DNA from: Streptomyces malaysiense
GTDB lineage: Bacteria > Actinomycetota > Actinomycetes > Streptomycetales > Streptomycetaceae
NCBI RefSeq assembly: GCF_000980885.2
Contig: NZ_LBDA02000026.1
Span: 1 to 35,634 of the forward strand
Reading direction: 5' to 3'
Length of the DNA: 35,634 nt
Shown one piece after another: positions 15,831 through 23,762 of this stretch. The notes under the pieces were generated by a model. The model made no database searches. It was given only the letters and a program-made list of their open reading frames with translations, and was not told the DNA's origin. Every line of letters begins with the position of its first letter. The stretch's first letter is position 1. Made by a program: the position numbers and the translations under genes.

Positions 15831-16739
15831 TCACCACATTCTTGCCGCGGCCAGGAGATGGTCGCGGACCCGGGTTACGTCGGGGTTGGCGGAAGTGCCC
15901 GGGCGTTGGACGAGGTAGCCGGTGTTGATGGGCGGATCGTCGGTTCGGTGCAGCAGTCGGAGTGTGCCGTCGGCGAGTTCGGCGCGGCACAGGTAGCTGG
16001 GCAGGACGCTCCAGCCGATGCCCGCGATGACGGCGGCGAGAATGCCGCGCAGGTCGGGGACGGTGACGGCGGCCTGGGCGTGGAGGCGGCGGTCGAAGAC
16101 GTGGCGCCAGTAACGGCGGGCGATGGGCAGGTCCTCGGCGTAGGTGACGAGCGGAACATCCCGGAGGGCATCGGGCAGGTCCTGCCCGGCCAGCCGCTCC
16201 GCCCAGATGGGGGCGGCGACCAGCACGAACTCCTCGTCCACGAGCGGCTCGGCGCGCAGCGACCGTCCGCGCGGGCGCTGGGTCGCGACGACCAGGTCGT
16301 GACGGCCCGCGCGGAGCTCCTCCAGCAGCGGGTCGGTCAGACCGGTGGCCAGCCGCAGCCTGACGCCGTCAGCCACCAGCGGCGCGATGGCGGGCAGGAG
16401 CACAACGCACAAGAACTCGGCGGGCCCGGCGATGTGGACCGGCACCGCCGCGGTTCCGTGGCGTTCACCGGTGATGTGCGCCAGCTGGTCCAGTGGCGCC
16501 GCAAGGCGCGCGGCGAGCTCGTCCGCGTAGGGGAGCGGCGCCACGCCGCGTGCGCGGCGATCGAAGAGCTCGTGATCGAGCCGCTGCTCCAGGCTGCGGA
16601 CCTGCGTGGTCACGGTCGACTGCGACAAGCCGAGGTGCTGCGCGGCGGCGGTGAAGGACCCGGTGCGGTGCACGGCGAGGAAGGTGCGCAACAGGTTCAG
16701 GTCCAGGGTGCCGGACCCGCGCGGGTTCCGTTCGCTCAT
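15831..16739 (-). CDS. LysR-family transcriptional regulator
   Basis: This 302-aa regulator starts at ATG 16739 (MSERNPRGSGTLDLNLLRTF). The frame is open to 16820 but the extra residues are not LysR-like. The winged helix-turn-helix occupies about residues 10-70 (FLAVHRTGSFTAAAQHLGLS, QSTVTTQVRSLEQRLDHEL). The effector domain follows, with PDLRGILAAVIAGIGWSVLP and a C-terminal DHLLAAARMW. The pattern matches regulators that lie divergent from DJ-1/PfpI or oxidoreductase genes and sense oxidative or electrophile stress; that role is inferred from context. A symmetric site at 16844-16858 in the divergent region is its likely operator. Confidence 0.92.
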   Translation of the reverse strand: MSERNPRGSGTLDLNLLRTFLAVHRTGSFTAAAQHLGLSQSTVTTQVRSLEQRLDHELFDRRARGVAPLPYADELAARLAAPLDQLAHITGERHGTAAVPVHIAGPAEFLCVVLLPAIAPLVADGVRLRLATGLTDPLLEELRAGRHDLVVATQRPRGRSLRAEPLVDEEFVLVAAPIWAERLAGQDLPDALRDVPLVTYAEDLPIARRYWRHVFDRRLHAQAAVTVPDLRGILAAVIAGIGWSVLPSYLCRAELADGTLRLLHRTDDPPINTGYLVQRPGTSANPDVTRVRDHLLAAARMW

Positions 16740-16843
16740 GGCCCGAGAGTAGGTGATCCCCACTCGCCCGGAGCGCGCGCCGCGGCGGGCGGAAGCAGAT
16801 CTTCGCAGGTCAGACAGCATGTTGGTGCTGCCATCGGTTCGTC

Positions 16844-16858
16844 GATACGTGGTATCGG
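16844..16858. promoter_or_regulatory. LysR-type operator candidate
   Basis: CGATAC (16844-16849), GTG, GTATCG (16853-16858): a perfect inverted repeat of six bases per arm. Its T-N11-A layout is the classic LysR box. It lies 105 bp before the regulator start and 112 bp before the PfpI start, nearly midway. Confidence 0.6.
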
Positions 16859-16875
16859 CGCTGTCATTGGTCGCA

Positions 16876-16887
16876 CTGCTCGAGCAG
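16876..16887. promoter_or_regulatory. twelve-base perfect palindrome
   Basis: CTGCTCGAGCAG is fully self-complementary and lies between the LysR-type site and the downstream inverted repeat in the same divergent promoter region. It could be a second operator, for example for the TetR protein encoded two genes on. Confidence 0.35.
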
Positions 16888-16908
16888 GTCTACCTTCGAG
16901 GACATCAG

Positions 16909-16942
16909 CGTGCTGACGATCTGAGTTCACAGTGTCAGCACG
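16909..16942. promoter_or_regulatory. nine-base inverted repeat before PfpI gene
   Basis: CGTGCTGAC (16909-16917) and GTCAGCACG (16934-16942) are perfect arms separated by 16 bases, ending 28 nt before the PfpI start. Spacing and position suit a TetR-type operator or a hairpin in the 5-prime leader. Confidence 0.45.
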
Positions 16943-16970
16943 TGGAACCGACCCCCCGGAGAACCGCACC

Positions 16971-17669
16971 ATGTCGAAGAAGATCCTGTTCGTGATGACC
17001 GGCGTCGACTACTGGACGCTCGCCGACGGCACCAAGCACCCGACCGGCTTCTGGGCCGAGGAGGCCGTCGCCCCCTACGAGGCGTTCAAGGCCGCCGGCC
17101 ACGAGATCACCGTCGCCACCCCGGGCGGCGTGATCCCGACCGTCGACGCGGGCAGCCTGGCGCCGGCCGTGAACGGCGGCGAGGAGGGCGCGAAGAAGAT
17201 CGCGGACACCCTCGCCTCGATCGTGGAGATCAAGCACCCGATCAAGCTCGAGGACGTGAACCTCGACGACTGGGACGCCGTGTTCTACCCCGGCGGCCAC
17301 GGCCCGATGGAGGACCTGGCCGTCAACGCCGACTCCGGCAGCCTGCTGACCCTGGCGCTGAGGTCGGGCAAGCCGCTCGGCGTCGTCTGCCACGCCCCCG
17401 CCGCGTTGCTCGCCGCAGTCGAGGAAGACGGGACCAACTCCTTCAAGGGCCGCAAGGTCGCCGCGTTCACGAACGCCGAGGAGACCCAGGCGGGCCTGGC
17501 CGACAAGGCCAAGTGGCTGCTGGAGACCCGCCTGGTCGAGGCCGGCGCGGATGTCCAGGTCGGCGCGCCGTGGGCGCCGAACGTCGTCGTCGACGGCAAC
17601 CTCGTCACCGGTCAGAACCCCGCCTCCTCCGCCCCGCTGGCGCAGGAACTGCTGAAGAAGCTGGTCTGA
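16971..17669 (+). CDS. DJ-1/PfpI-family (type 1 glutamine amidotransferase-like) protein
   Basis: This 232-aa cytoplasmic protein starts at ATG 16971, with CGGAGAA a few bases upstream. It begins KKILFVMTGVDYWTLADG and has the Hsp31-like Glu30 in TGFWAEEAVAPYEAF. The nucleophile elbow is GVVCHAPAAL with Cys140 followed by His141. Other motifs are AVFYPGGHGPMEDL and the late QNPASSAPLAQELLKKL. These are marks of the class with Hsp31-like glyoxalase III/deglycase and chaperone proteins. It probably handles methylglyoxal or protein glycation, but substrate use differs within the family. The stop is one base before the TetR gene, so the two are cotranscribed. Confidence 0.92.
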   Translation: MSKKILFVMTGVDYWTLADGTKHPTGFWAEEAVAPYEAFKAAGHEITVATPGGVIPTVDAGSLAPAVNGGEEGAKKIADTLASIVEIKHPIKLEDVNLDDWDAVFYPGGHGPMEDLAVNADSGSLLTLALRSGKPLGVVCHAPAALLAAVEEDGTNSFKGRKVAAFTNAEETQAGLADKAKWLLETRLVEAGADVQVGAPWAPNVVVDGNLVTGQNPASSAPLAQELLKKLV

Positions 17670-17670
17670 G

Positions 17671-18213
17671 ATGCCCGTCGCCGACCGCACCGACGAGGTG
17701 CTGGACGCCGCCTACGCCTGCCTGACCCGCTACGGCGTGCGGCGCACCACGATGGACGACATCGCCACCGAGATGGGCGTGTCGCGGTCGGCGGTCTACC
17801 AGTACGTCCGCAACAAGGACGCCGCCTTCCGGCTCCTGGTCGAGCGCCTGCACGAGCAGGCGCTCGACCAGGCCCGAGCCGTCGCCACCTGCGACGCCCC
17901 GGCGGCCGACCGAGTGCGGGGCGTGCTGCAGGCCAAGCTCGACCTGGTCCTGCGACTGCGCGGCGACTCCCCGCACACCGCCGAACTGCTGGACGCCAAG
18001 GCCCGCCTCTTCGGCGACATCTGCACCACCTTCACCACTGAGCTGCACGCCCTGCTCACCGGTCTGCTGCGCGAGTCGGGCACGGCGAACGCCGAAGACG
18101 CCGCGCAGATCTGTATCTCCCTGGTTGTCGGGCTGGAGAACGCCGCCGACCCTGAGCGCCTGTTCGCCCGCGCGGCCGACGCCCTGCACATCGGGCTCGC
18201 CATCCGCCGCTGA
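17671..18213 (+). CDS. TetR-family transcriptional regulator
   Basis: This 180-aa protein starts at ATG 17671, one base after the PfpI stop. The N-terminal helix-turn-helix (about 10-55) reads DAAYACLTRYGVRRTTMDDI, then MGVSRSAVYQYVRNKDAAFR. The rest is an all-helical ligand domain with an Ala-rich dimer interface. It probably represses its own operon (pfpI, tetR and the now broken oxidoreductase) through one of the palindromes upstream of the PfpI gene. The ligand is probably an electrophile or aldehyde, inferred from context. Confidence 0.9.
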   Translation: MPVADRTDEVLDAAYACLTRYGVRRTTMDDIATEMGVSRSAVYQYVRNKDAAFRLLVERLHEQALDQARAVATCDAPAADRVRGVLQAKLDLVLRLRGDSPHTAELLDAKARLFGDICTTFTTELHALLTGLLRESGTANAEDAAQICISLVVGLENAADPERLFARAADALHIGLAIRR

Positions 18214-18254
18214 AAGGCAGCCGTCAGCCCGGTTTCCTGCCCCTCACCCTTCCT

Positions 18255-19050
18255 TCCCCCAGCACCCACTTCCGAGGCCGCGCGTGGCAGCTGGCCGCCC
18301 GCCCGGTCGGCGACCCCGCGCCCGCCGGCTTCACCTTCACCACCCACACCGTGCCCGACCCGGGCCCGGGGCAGGCCGTGGTCCGCAACACCTGGCTCTC
18401 CGTCGACCCGTACATGCGCGGCCGTATGGACGAAGGCCCCTCCTGCATCCCGCAGTTCGAGCTGGGCGCGACCATGACCGGCACCGCCGCCGGAGTCGCT
18501 CCCGGGACGCCGTCGCCTCGAACGCCGGCGGCGTGCCGGCCGGCGCGACCGTGTCCCACTTCGACGGCTGGCGCGAGTACGCGCTGCTCGACGCCGCAGC
18601 CGTCCAGGCGCTGGACACCGGCCTGGCGCCGGCCCAGGCCTACCTCGGCGTGCTCGGTACTACGGGCCTGACCGCCTACACGGGTGCCAAGGAGGTCGCC
18701 GCGGTGCGTGAGGGCTACGTCGTCTTCGTCGTCTTCGTCGCCGGCGCCGCCGGAGCCGTCGGCTCGGTCGCGGGCCAGCTCGCGAAGAAGCCCGGCGCCG
18801 CCAAGGTCATCGGTTCGGCCCCGGCGGCCTGGACAAGGCCCGCCGCCTGGTCGTGGACTACGGCTTCGACGAGGCCATCGACCACCGCGGCGGTGACCTG
18901 CCCGCGCAGCCGGCCAAGGCAGCCCCGACCGGCATCGACGTCTACATCGACAACGTCGGCGGCGACCACCTCCAGGCCGCCTGCCGCTCGCCATCGGCAA
19001 GCGCATCACCCTGCGCGGCTGCGGTGGCACGGCTTGCGCGCGGACCCGCG
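18255..19050 (+). pseudogene. NADP-dependent oxidoreductase (MDR zinc-free type) with three frameshifts
   Basis: The coding sequence of a medium-chain reductase of the curcumin/leukotriene reductase type is readable in pieces. The first frame gives GRAWQLAARPVGDPAPAGF and NTWLSVDPYMRGRMDEG. After a shift near 18505 a second frame gives VASNAGGVPAGATVSHFDGW, LGTTGLTAYTG and VAGAAGAVGSVAGQLA, the NADP-binding glycine motif. After a shift near 18820 a third gives RRLVVDYGFDEAIDHRGGDL and YIDNVGGDHLQAA. After a one-base loss near 18985 a last bit reads LPLAIGKRITLRGCGG. The C-terminal third is missing. The gene follows tetR by about 40 nt. Three shifts plus truncation make true decay more likely than sequencing error. 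Confidence 0.8.
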
Positions 19051-19189
19051 CCGGGTGCCCGCCGACGTACACCCGGGGGCTTTCCCCACCTTGCGACCGG
19101 GGGGCAGCGGGCTGCTCGGCGCGGTCCGGCTCGTCGATACTCGGTTGCACGCAGCAGCCGTCACCCACTGATCTCAGAGGAGTAATTCC

Positions 19190-20494
19190 GTGTCCCAGCG
19201 TGCGCATGCAGTGGACGGTCCGCATCCTCACGGACGGGAGGAGCCCCAGGGGCCGGGAGCGGTGCCGGCCGCCCGGACCGCCGAGGCGCCGGGCGGGCGC
19301 CCCAGGTGCGCGGTGCGCAGGGCGCGGAGGCTGCGGTTCGGGGCCGCCGGGATGCTGGCGGCGGCGGTCATGGCGACCGGTCTGGCGATGCCCGCCCCGG
19401 CGGCCCGCGCCACGGAGGCCGCAGGTGGTCATCGCGCCACTCAGGAGGCCCTCGCCGGGGTGGTGCAGGACGGGCCGCCCGGCGGTGTCGCGGTCGTCGA
19501 GGACCGGCACGGGACCTGGGCGGGCCGCGCCGGCACCGCCGACCTGCGGACGGGGAGGACACCGCGGGTCGAGGACCGGTTCCGAGCGGGCTCCATCACC
19601 AAGACCTTCGTGGCCACGGTGATGCTCCAACTGGAGGCCGAAGGGAGACTGAGTCTGGACGACACCGTGGACCACTGGCTCCCGGGGCTGGTCGAGGGAC
19701 ACGGACACGACGGCCGGCAGATCACCCTGCGCCAACTCCTCAACCACACCAGCGGCGTCTACAGCTACACCGAGGACGAGGATTTCAAGCGGCGGGAGTT
19801 CGGTACCGCCTTCCTCCGTCACCGCTACGACACCTGGACGCCGGAGCGGATCGTCCGGCTCGCCATGACCCATCAGCGCAGCTTCGCCCCCGGCGACGGG
19901 TGGGGTTACTCCGACACCAACTACATCCTCGCGGGCATGGTGATCCGGAAGGTCACGGGCCGCTCGTACACTGACGAGATCGAACAACGCATCCTGCGTC
20001 CCCTGCGCTTGGACTCCACCGTCCTGCCGGGAACACGGTCGCCTCTGCCCGGGCCCGCGGGCAGGGCCTATTCGAAACTGACCGGGGAACTCGCAGGCCC
20101 CGGCGAACCGGGCGGCAAGACGTACGACGTCACCGAACTCAACCCGTCCCTGGCGGGTGCTGCCGGTGAGATCGTCACCAACGCACCCGATCTCAACCGG
20201 TTCTACCGGGCACTGCTCTCCGGAAGCCTTCTCGAACCGCGCCAGTTGACGGAGATGACCACCACCGTGCCGATCCCCCAGGCGCCGGGCTTCTCCTACG
20301 GCCTCGGCCTCATGAGGCTGAAGCTGTCCTGTGGTGTCGAGGTGTGGGGTCACAACGGCGGCATCCAGGGCTCGATATCGGAGGCCCTGACCACCGCGGA
20401 CGGCAGGCACGCCCTAGCGCTCAACTTCAACGGGGACTGGAACGTGCATGAGCAGCGGGTCGTCGACGCCGAGTTTTGTGACGCGCGACCGTAG
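19190..20494 (+). CDS. beta-lactamase-family serine hydrolase (DD-peptidase-like)
   Basis: This 434-aa exported protein starts at GTG 19190, with AGAGGAG at 19175-19181. After a Pro/Arg-rich cytoplasmic stretch of about 50 aa comes a hydrophobic signal segment (MLAAAVMATGLAMPAPAARA). The catalytic domain of the class C/DD-carboxypeptidase R61 fold has Ser135-x-x-Lys138 (GSITKTF), Tyr240-Ser-Asp242 (YSDTNY, in place of the YxN of R61) and His388-Asn-Gly390 (WGHNGGIQG). All three motifs are in proper order and spacing. It may be a D-alanyl-D-alanine carboxypeptidase or an esterase. The Asp at motif 2 position 3 is a mild departure from R61. A terminator follows directly. Confidence 0.9.
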   Translation: MSQRAHAVDGPHPHGREEPQGPGAVPAARTAEAPGGRPRCAVRRARRLRFGAAGMLAAAVMATGLAMPAPAARATEAAGGHRATQEALAGVVQDGPPGGVAVVEDRHGTWAGRAGTADLRTGRTPRVEDRFRAGSITKTFVATVMLQLEAEGRLSLDDTVDHWLPGLVEGHGHDGRQITLRQLLNHTSGVYSYTEDEDFKRREFGTAFLRHRYDTWTPERIVRLAMTHQRSFAPGDGWGYSDTNYILAGMVIRKVTGRSYTDEIEQRILRPLRLDSTVLPGTRSPLPGPAGRAYSKLTGELAGPGEPGGKTYDVTELNPSLAGAAGEIVTNAPDLNRFYRALLSGSLLEPRQLTEMTTTVPIPQAPGFSYGLGLMRLKLSCGVEVWGHNGGIQGSISEALTTADGRHALALNFNGDWNVHEQRVVDAEFCDARP

Positions 20495-20497
20495 TCC

Positions 20498-20513
20498 GCC
20501 GCCCGTCGGCGGC
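20498..20513 (+). terminator. hairpin terminator
   Basis: A GCCGCC and GGCGGC stem with a CGTC loop, followed by TTC, begins 4 nt after the serine hydrolase stop. Confidence 0.6.
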
Positions 20514-20622
20514 TTCGGCCCAGGAGAGCGCCGACTCGTCGCGTCCGCGCCACGGACGCGATCGGCAGCCCCTCTCTCTACGCGTGATCGCCATGTTGTC
20601 ACGCCCACATCAGGAGCGATGT

Positions 20623-20775
20623 TCAACCTGTCAAGGCTTGCTCCTGGGGCACGGTGCGGGCTCGGGCAATGATCGTGCAGAGCTCTCGGGCGACGTGGCG
20701 TTTGAGGCAGCGAATGGCTACACGTCGGGTCTTGCCTTCGGCGATGCGTCGCTCGGCGTAGCTGCGGCTGCGGGT
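20623..20775 (-). mobile_element. IS110-type transposase C-terminal remnant
   Basis: On the minus strand the end of an IS110-family transposase can be read (SRSYAERRIAEGKTRRVAIR, then CLKRHVARELCTIIARA) with a TGA at 20623. This corresponds to the C-terminal helix common in these recombinases (YxxRRxEGKxxxEAxRxLKR). The catalytic regions are missing. The boundary with the next fragment lies between 20770 and 20800. Confidence 0.65.
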
Positions 20776-20779
20776 TGCC

Positions 20780-21100
20780 CTACAACCCCGAACGGGCCTT
20801 CGCTGCACCCGTTGCGTTCGCTGCCCGGAGCCGCGGGCCCACGGAAATGTCGACTGCGGCCGCGTTCCAGCCGGGCTCGTCAACGGCGACACGGATCCGT
20901 CGCCTGCCCGCTTCACCGATGAGACTCACGAAGCGGGTCACACCCATGACATCACCGATGACCAGCCGTCCGTCAGCCAATGAGATCGGCCCCTCGAAGA
21001 CAGTCGTGAAGGAAGGATCCGGCCCTGGCTCCTCGTCGAGCGGCTCGGTGAAGAGCCGGACCTTGATGAGCCGGACCTGAGCCTGAACCCGGACCGCCAC
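20780..21100 (-). pseudogene. hypothetical protein, probably truncated at its C-terminus
   Basis: The GTG start at 21100 (minus strand) opens a frame that reads well as protein: MAVRVQAQVRLIKVRLFTEP, then SFTTVFEGPISLADGRLVIG and GVTRFVSLIGEAGRRRIRVA. It looks like a small beta-rich protein. GGGGATGA about 10 nt upstream could serve as ribosome binding site. From about 20850 the sequence loses protein character (RLRAANATGAAKARSGL), and an IS110 remnant follows, so the end was probably lost to that insertion. I recognise no family; a role as an immunity-like or accessory protein would be a guess. Confidence 0.45.
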
Positions 21101-21159
21101 ATGGGCACATCATCCCCGGCCACTGGGGCTGGACGTGACGCCGCCACCCACCGAGTCGA

Positions 21160-21506
21160 CCTCGAGCGACATGAGATGTCCTGCTGGTCAGGCCGCCTCG
21201 GGGACGTCCGAGTCCCGGGTGACGGCCCCCTTTCCGGGCCCCGCAGCATGCTGGTGGGCACGCACGACGGTGGAGTCGACCGACACGAGCCAGCCGACGT
21301 CCCCGGCCGCGGCTGCCCTCGCCTGTGCGGCCTGGAGCATCTGCTCGAACGTGCCGTCCAGGGCCCACCGGCGCAGCCGGGCGTGCGGTGTGGCCCACGG
21401 GCCCTACCGCACGGGCACGTCGCGCCAAGCGGTCCCGGTACGGGACTTCCACACGATCCCGTTGAGCACCGTGCGGTCGTCCAACCGCTTCCTGCCTCGC
21501 AACGGC
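21160..21506 (-). mobile_element. IS5-type transposase remnant with nonsense codon and frameshift
   Basis: The minus strand reads LRGRKRLDDRTVLNGIVWKS, then RTGTAWRDVPVR and a TAG where Tyr is expected (VR-Y-GPWATPHARLRRWALDG). The same frame continues through LDGTFEQMLQAAQARAAAAG and VGWLVSVDSTVVRAHQHAAG, the first catalytic Asp region of IS5-group DDE transposases. Then one base is lost in a G/C run and the frame shifts to GARKGGRHPGLGRPRGGL. The C-terminal half is missing. The element starts about 5 bp downstream of the wall-protein stop codon. It is inactive. Confidence 0.7.
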
Positions 21507-21510
21507 CTTC

Positions 21511-22515
21511 TCAGTTTCTCCGGCGCCGCGCGACGACGAACAGGGTGCCGCCCGTGATCAGGGCGACCGCGGCCGCCGCGGCCGCGTACCAGGGCAGCGC
21601 GCCGCTGCCCGTGTCGGCCATCGAGCCCTGCCCGGTACCGCCCGAAGCCGCGGTGCCGGAGCCGGCCGAGGCGGAGCCGGAGGTGCCGCCGGAGGCCGAG
21701 CCGCCGCCGGAGGAGGAGCCGGAGCCGTGGCCCTGGGAGCCGTCGGCGGTCACCGTGATCGCCGCGGTGTTGTCCTTGGCGTTGCTGTCCTGGGTCGACA
21801 GCGTCACCTTGACGGAACCGGCTGCGAGGTCGGCCGGCTTGTCGATGCGGAGGTCGAACACGCACGGCGTGAGCTGTCCGGCGTCGAAGTACGAGTCGTT
21901 CTCGTCCTGGAAACAGGTGTAATGCCTGGCGCCAGGCTCGCCCTGGTGCCAGTCGTCGTCCGAGCGGCAGAGGTTCGGGACCTTCACCGCCGTCGTGCCG
22001 GGCGGGATCGTCACATGGGCCTCGGAGGTCGGGCCGTCGCCGGGGCCTTCGCCGCGGTCGTACGGCTCGATGGAGGCCGGCACGTTGTTCCGGGCGCCCA
22101 GCTTCGCCTCCACCACCTGGCCGGCCGTGCCGTGGACGGTGGTCCCCAGAGCTTCGAGGTCGAAGGGGTTGTCCGTGTCGACCCAGCCGGTCCCGTAGTC
22201 CTGCTTGAACGGCATGGGGCCGCCGGCCCGGGGAGTGATTTTCAACGCCCGCCCGGTGCCGCGGTGGACGTCGGTCAGATTCAGGTGCTTGTAGTCGTAT
22301 CCGTCGGTCGTGCCGTACACGGCCACGGACCACGATTCGCGCCTCGCGGTGCTGCCGACCTTCGCCGAGAAGTCGTCGAGGTCATAGGAGCCACCCGCTG
22401 TGACGGGGGCCTCGACGTAGCAGCGAGCCCCGACCCACGGCGTCTCCCATGCGGCCGTACTCGCAGTTGCTGAGCTCCTCGCCGAAGGAGAGCCCCTGGG
22501 CCGCCAGGCAGCTTC
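21511..22515 (-). pseudogene. LAXTG-like cell-wall-anchored protein, N-terminally truncated
   Basis: Read on the minus strand, about 310 codons of a secreted surface protein remain: SYDLDDFSAKVGSTARRESW, DNPFDLEALGTTVHGTAGQV, a Cys-containing domain (LCRSDDDWHQ, YTCFQDENDSYFD, LTPCVFDLRID), then SAKDNTAAITVTADG. A Gly/Ser-rich wall-spanning linker follows, then the sorting signal MADTGSG, a hydrophobic helix (WYAAAAAAVALITGG) and a basic tail ARRRRN. It therefore is a sortase E/F-type substrate. A frameshift lies near 22430: upstream the better frame is AAQGLSFGEELSNCEYGRMG. The start is missing and the sequence ends at the promoter of the LacI-type gene, so the N-terminus was lost by deletion. 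Confidence 0.75.
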
Positions 22516-22522
22516 ACGTCCC

Positions 22523-22552
22523 TTGACGCACTTGCCTGTGAGCGCTAACAAT
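22523..22552 (+). promoter_or_regulatory. promoter with overlapping operator of the arabinose repressor gene
   Basis: The -35 element is TTGACG (22523-22528), and the -10 candidate is TAACAA or AACAAT (22546-22552) with 17-18 bp spacing. The operator TGTGAGCGCTAACAAT (22537-22552) covers the spacer end and the -10 box, so bound repressor would block RNA polymerase. The same motif recurs in front of the importer and at araB/araD, which points to autoregulation by the LacI-type protein encoded 25 nt downstream. Confidence 0.75.
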
Positions 22553-22576
22553 GTGCCCATCACGGATCGGAGCCTC

Positions 22577-23638
22577 ATGTCGCAGACCGCTGGCCGCACC
22601 GGCCCCCGCAGGGCACCCACCATGGCGGACGTCGCGCAAGTCGCGGGCGTGTCGCACCAGACGGTGTCGCGGGTGCTGAGCAACCACCCCAATGTGCGCG
22701 AGTCGACCCGGACAGAGGTGCTCAGGGCGATCGGGCAATTGGGGTACCGGCGGAACTCCTCGGCCCGGGCGCTGGTCACCCGGCGCACACTCACCCTGGG
22801 CGTGGTGGCCTGCAATCCGACCCTTTTCGGCCCGTCGAGCACGCTGTTCGGCCTGGAGGAGGCCGCGCGGGACGAGGGGTACATGGTCTCGGCGGTCACC
22901 CTGCGCCGCTACTCGGCCGCCGCCCTCAGGGAGGCGATCGACCACCTGAGCGACTGGGGGGTGGAGGGCATCGTGGTGATAGTCCCGCACCGCGAGGCGG
23001 TCACCGCGCTGGCCGAACTGCGGCTGCCCTTCCCCGTGGTGACCGTGGAGGGCGGGCACAGTCTGCCGATTCCGGTGGTCTCGGTGGACCAGTGGCTCGG
23101 GGCGCGGATGGCGACGAGCCATCTGCTGGCCGCCGGCCACCGCACGGTCTGGCACGTCGCAGGCCCGCCGAGCTGGCTGGAGGCAGAGGCGCGGGCCAAG
23201 GGCTGGCGCTCGGTGCTGGAGGAGGCCGGCGCCGTCGTGCCGCCGCCGATCCAGGGCGACTGGACCCCGCTGTCGGGCTACCGGGCCGGGCAGGAGCTGG
23301 CCGGCCGGGTGACCGCGGGAGCGGCGGGCCGCGGCTCCCCGGAGGTGACCGCCGTCTTCGTCGCCAACGACCAGATGGCGCTCGGGGTGCTGCGCGCCCT
23401 TCGTGAGGCCGGCCTCTCGGTCCCCGGCCAGGTGGCCATCGCGGGGTTCGACGACATCCCCGAGGCCGAGTTCTTCACCCCGCCGCTCACCACCGTCCGG
23501 CAGGACTTCGCCGCGCTCGGCCAGGCGAGCATCCGGCTGCTGATCAGCCGACTGGAGTCCGGCACCAGGCCGGACGACGACGAGCGCGTGGTGATCGAGC
23601 CGCGGCTGATCGTCCGCGGCAGCAGTACCCCTTCCTGA
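22577..23638 (+). CDS. LacI-family repressor of the arabinose locus (AraR-like)
   Basis: This 353-aa protein starts at ATG 22577 (MSQTAGRTGPRRAPTMADVA), with GGAG a few bases upstream; the longer open frame begins inside the promoter, so it is rejected. The helix-turn-helix (about 14-60) has MADVAQVAGVSHQTVSRVLS and the hinge helix SSARALV. The rest is the periplasmic-binding-type effector domain (LTLGVVACNPTLFG, VTAVFVANDQMALGVLRALR, VAIAGFDDIPEAEFFTPPLT). The typical LacI operator GAGCGCT core is found at several places in this locus. L-arabinose, or a metabolite of it, is the probable inducer by context. It precedes araB by 124 bp without a further operator and may be cotranscribed with it. 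Confidence 0.93.
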   Translation: MSQTAGRTGPRRAPTMADVAQVAGVSHQTVSRVLSNHPNVRESTRTEVLRAIGQLGYRRNSSARALVTRRTLTLGVVACNPTLFGPSSTLFGLEEAARDEGYMVSAVTLRRYSAAALREAIDHLSDWGVEGIVVIVPHREAVTALAELRLPFPVVTVEGGHSLPIPVVSVDQWLGARMATSHLLAAGHRTVWHVAGPPSWLEAEARAKGWRSVLEEAGAVVPPPIQGDWTPLSGYRAGQELAGRVTAGAAGRGSPEVTAVFVANDQMALGVLRALREAGLSVPGQVAIAGFDDIPEAEFFTPPLTTVRQDFAALGQASIRLLISRLESGTRPDDDERVVIEPRLIVRGSSTPS

Positions 23639-23716
23639 CGGCGCTACGGCCCTTCGACACCCTGCGGCCCGCCCGGTGGACGCACCGCACCCGCGGGGCG
23701 GCGAGCGGCGGCGCCC

Positions 23717-23742
23717 GGCGCGGCGCGGGACCCGCCCGCGCC
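23717..23742 (+). promoter_or_regulatory. GC-rich hairpin between repressor gene and araB
   Basis: GGCGCGG-C-GCGGG and CCCGC-CCGCGCC form an almost perfect stem with a single bulge and minimal loop, ending 11 nt before the araB ribosome binding site (GGAGGAGA). It could act as a partial terminator or as a translation-limiting structure that sets the araB to repressor ratio. Confidence 0.45.
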
Positions 23743-23762
23743 GGCCACGACTGGAGGAGACC

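Noticed and set aside
18224..20410. Long minus-strand open frame opposite the oxidoreductase remnant and serine hydrolase
   Set aside because: Shadow frame with low-complexity Arg/Gly/Pro stretches and no domain; the plus strand has all expected catalytic motifs.
22523..22576. Longer start for the LacI-type gene at TTG 22523
   Set aside because: That TTG is the first part of a good -35 box, and the operator and -10 region would be coding.
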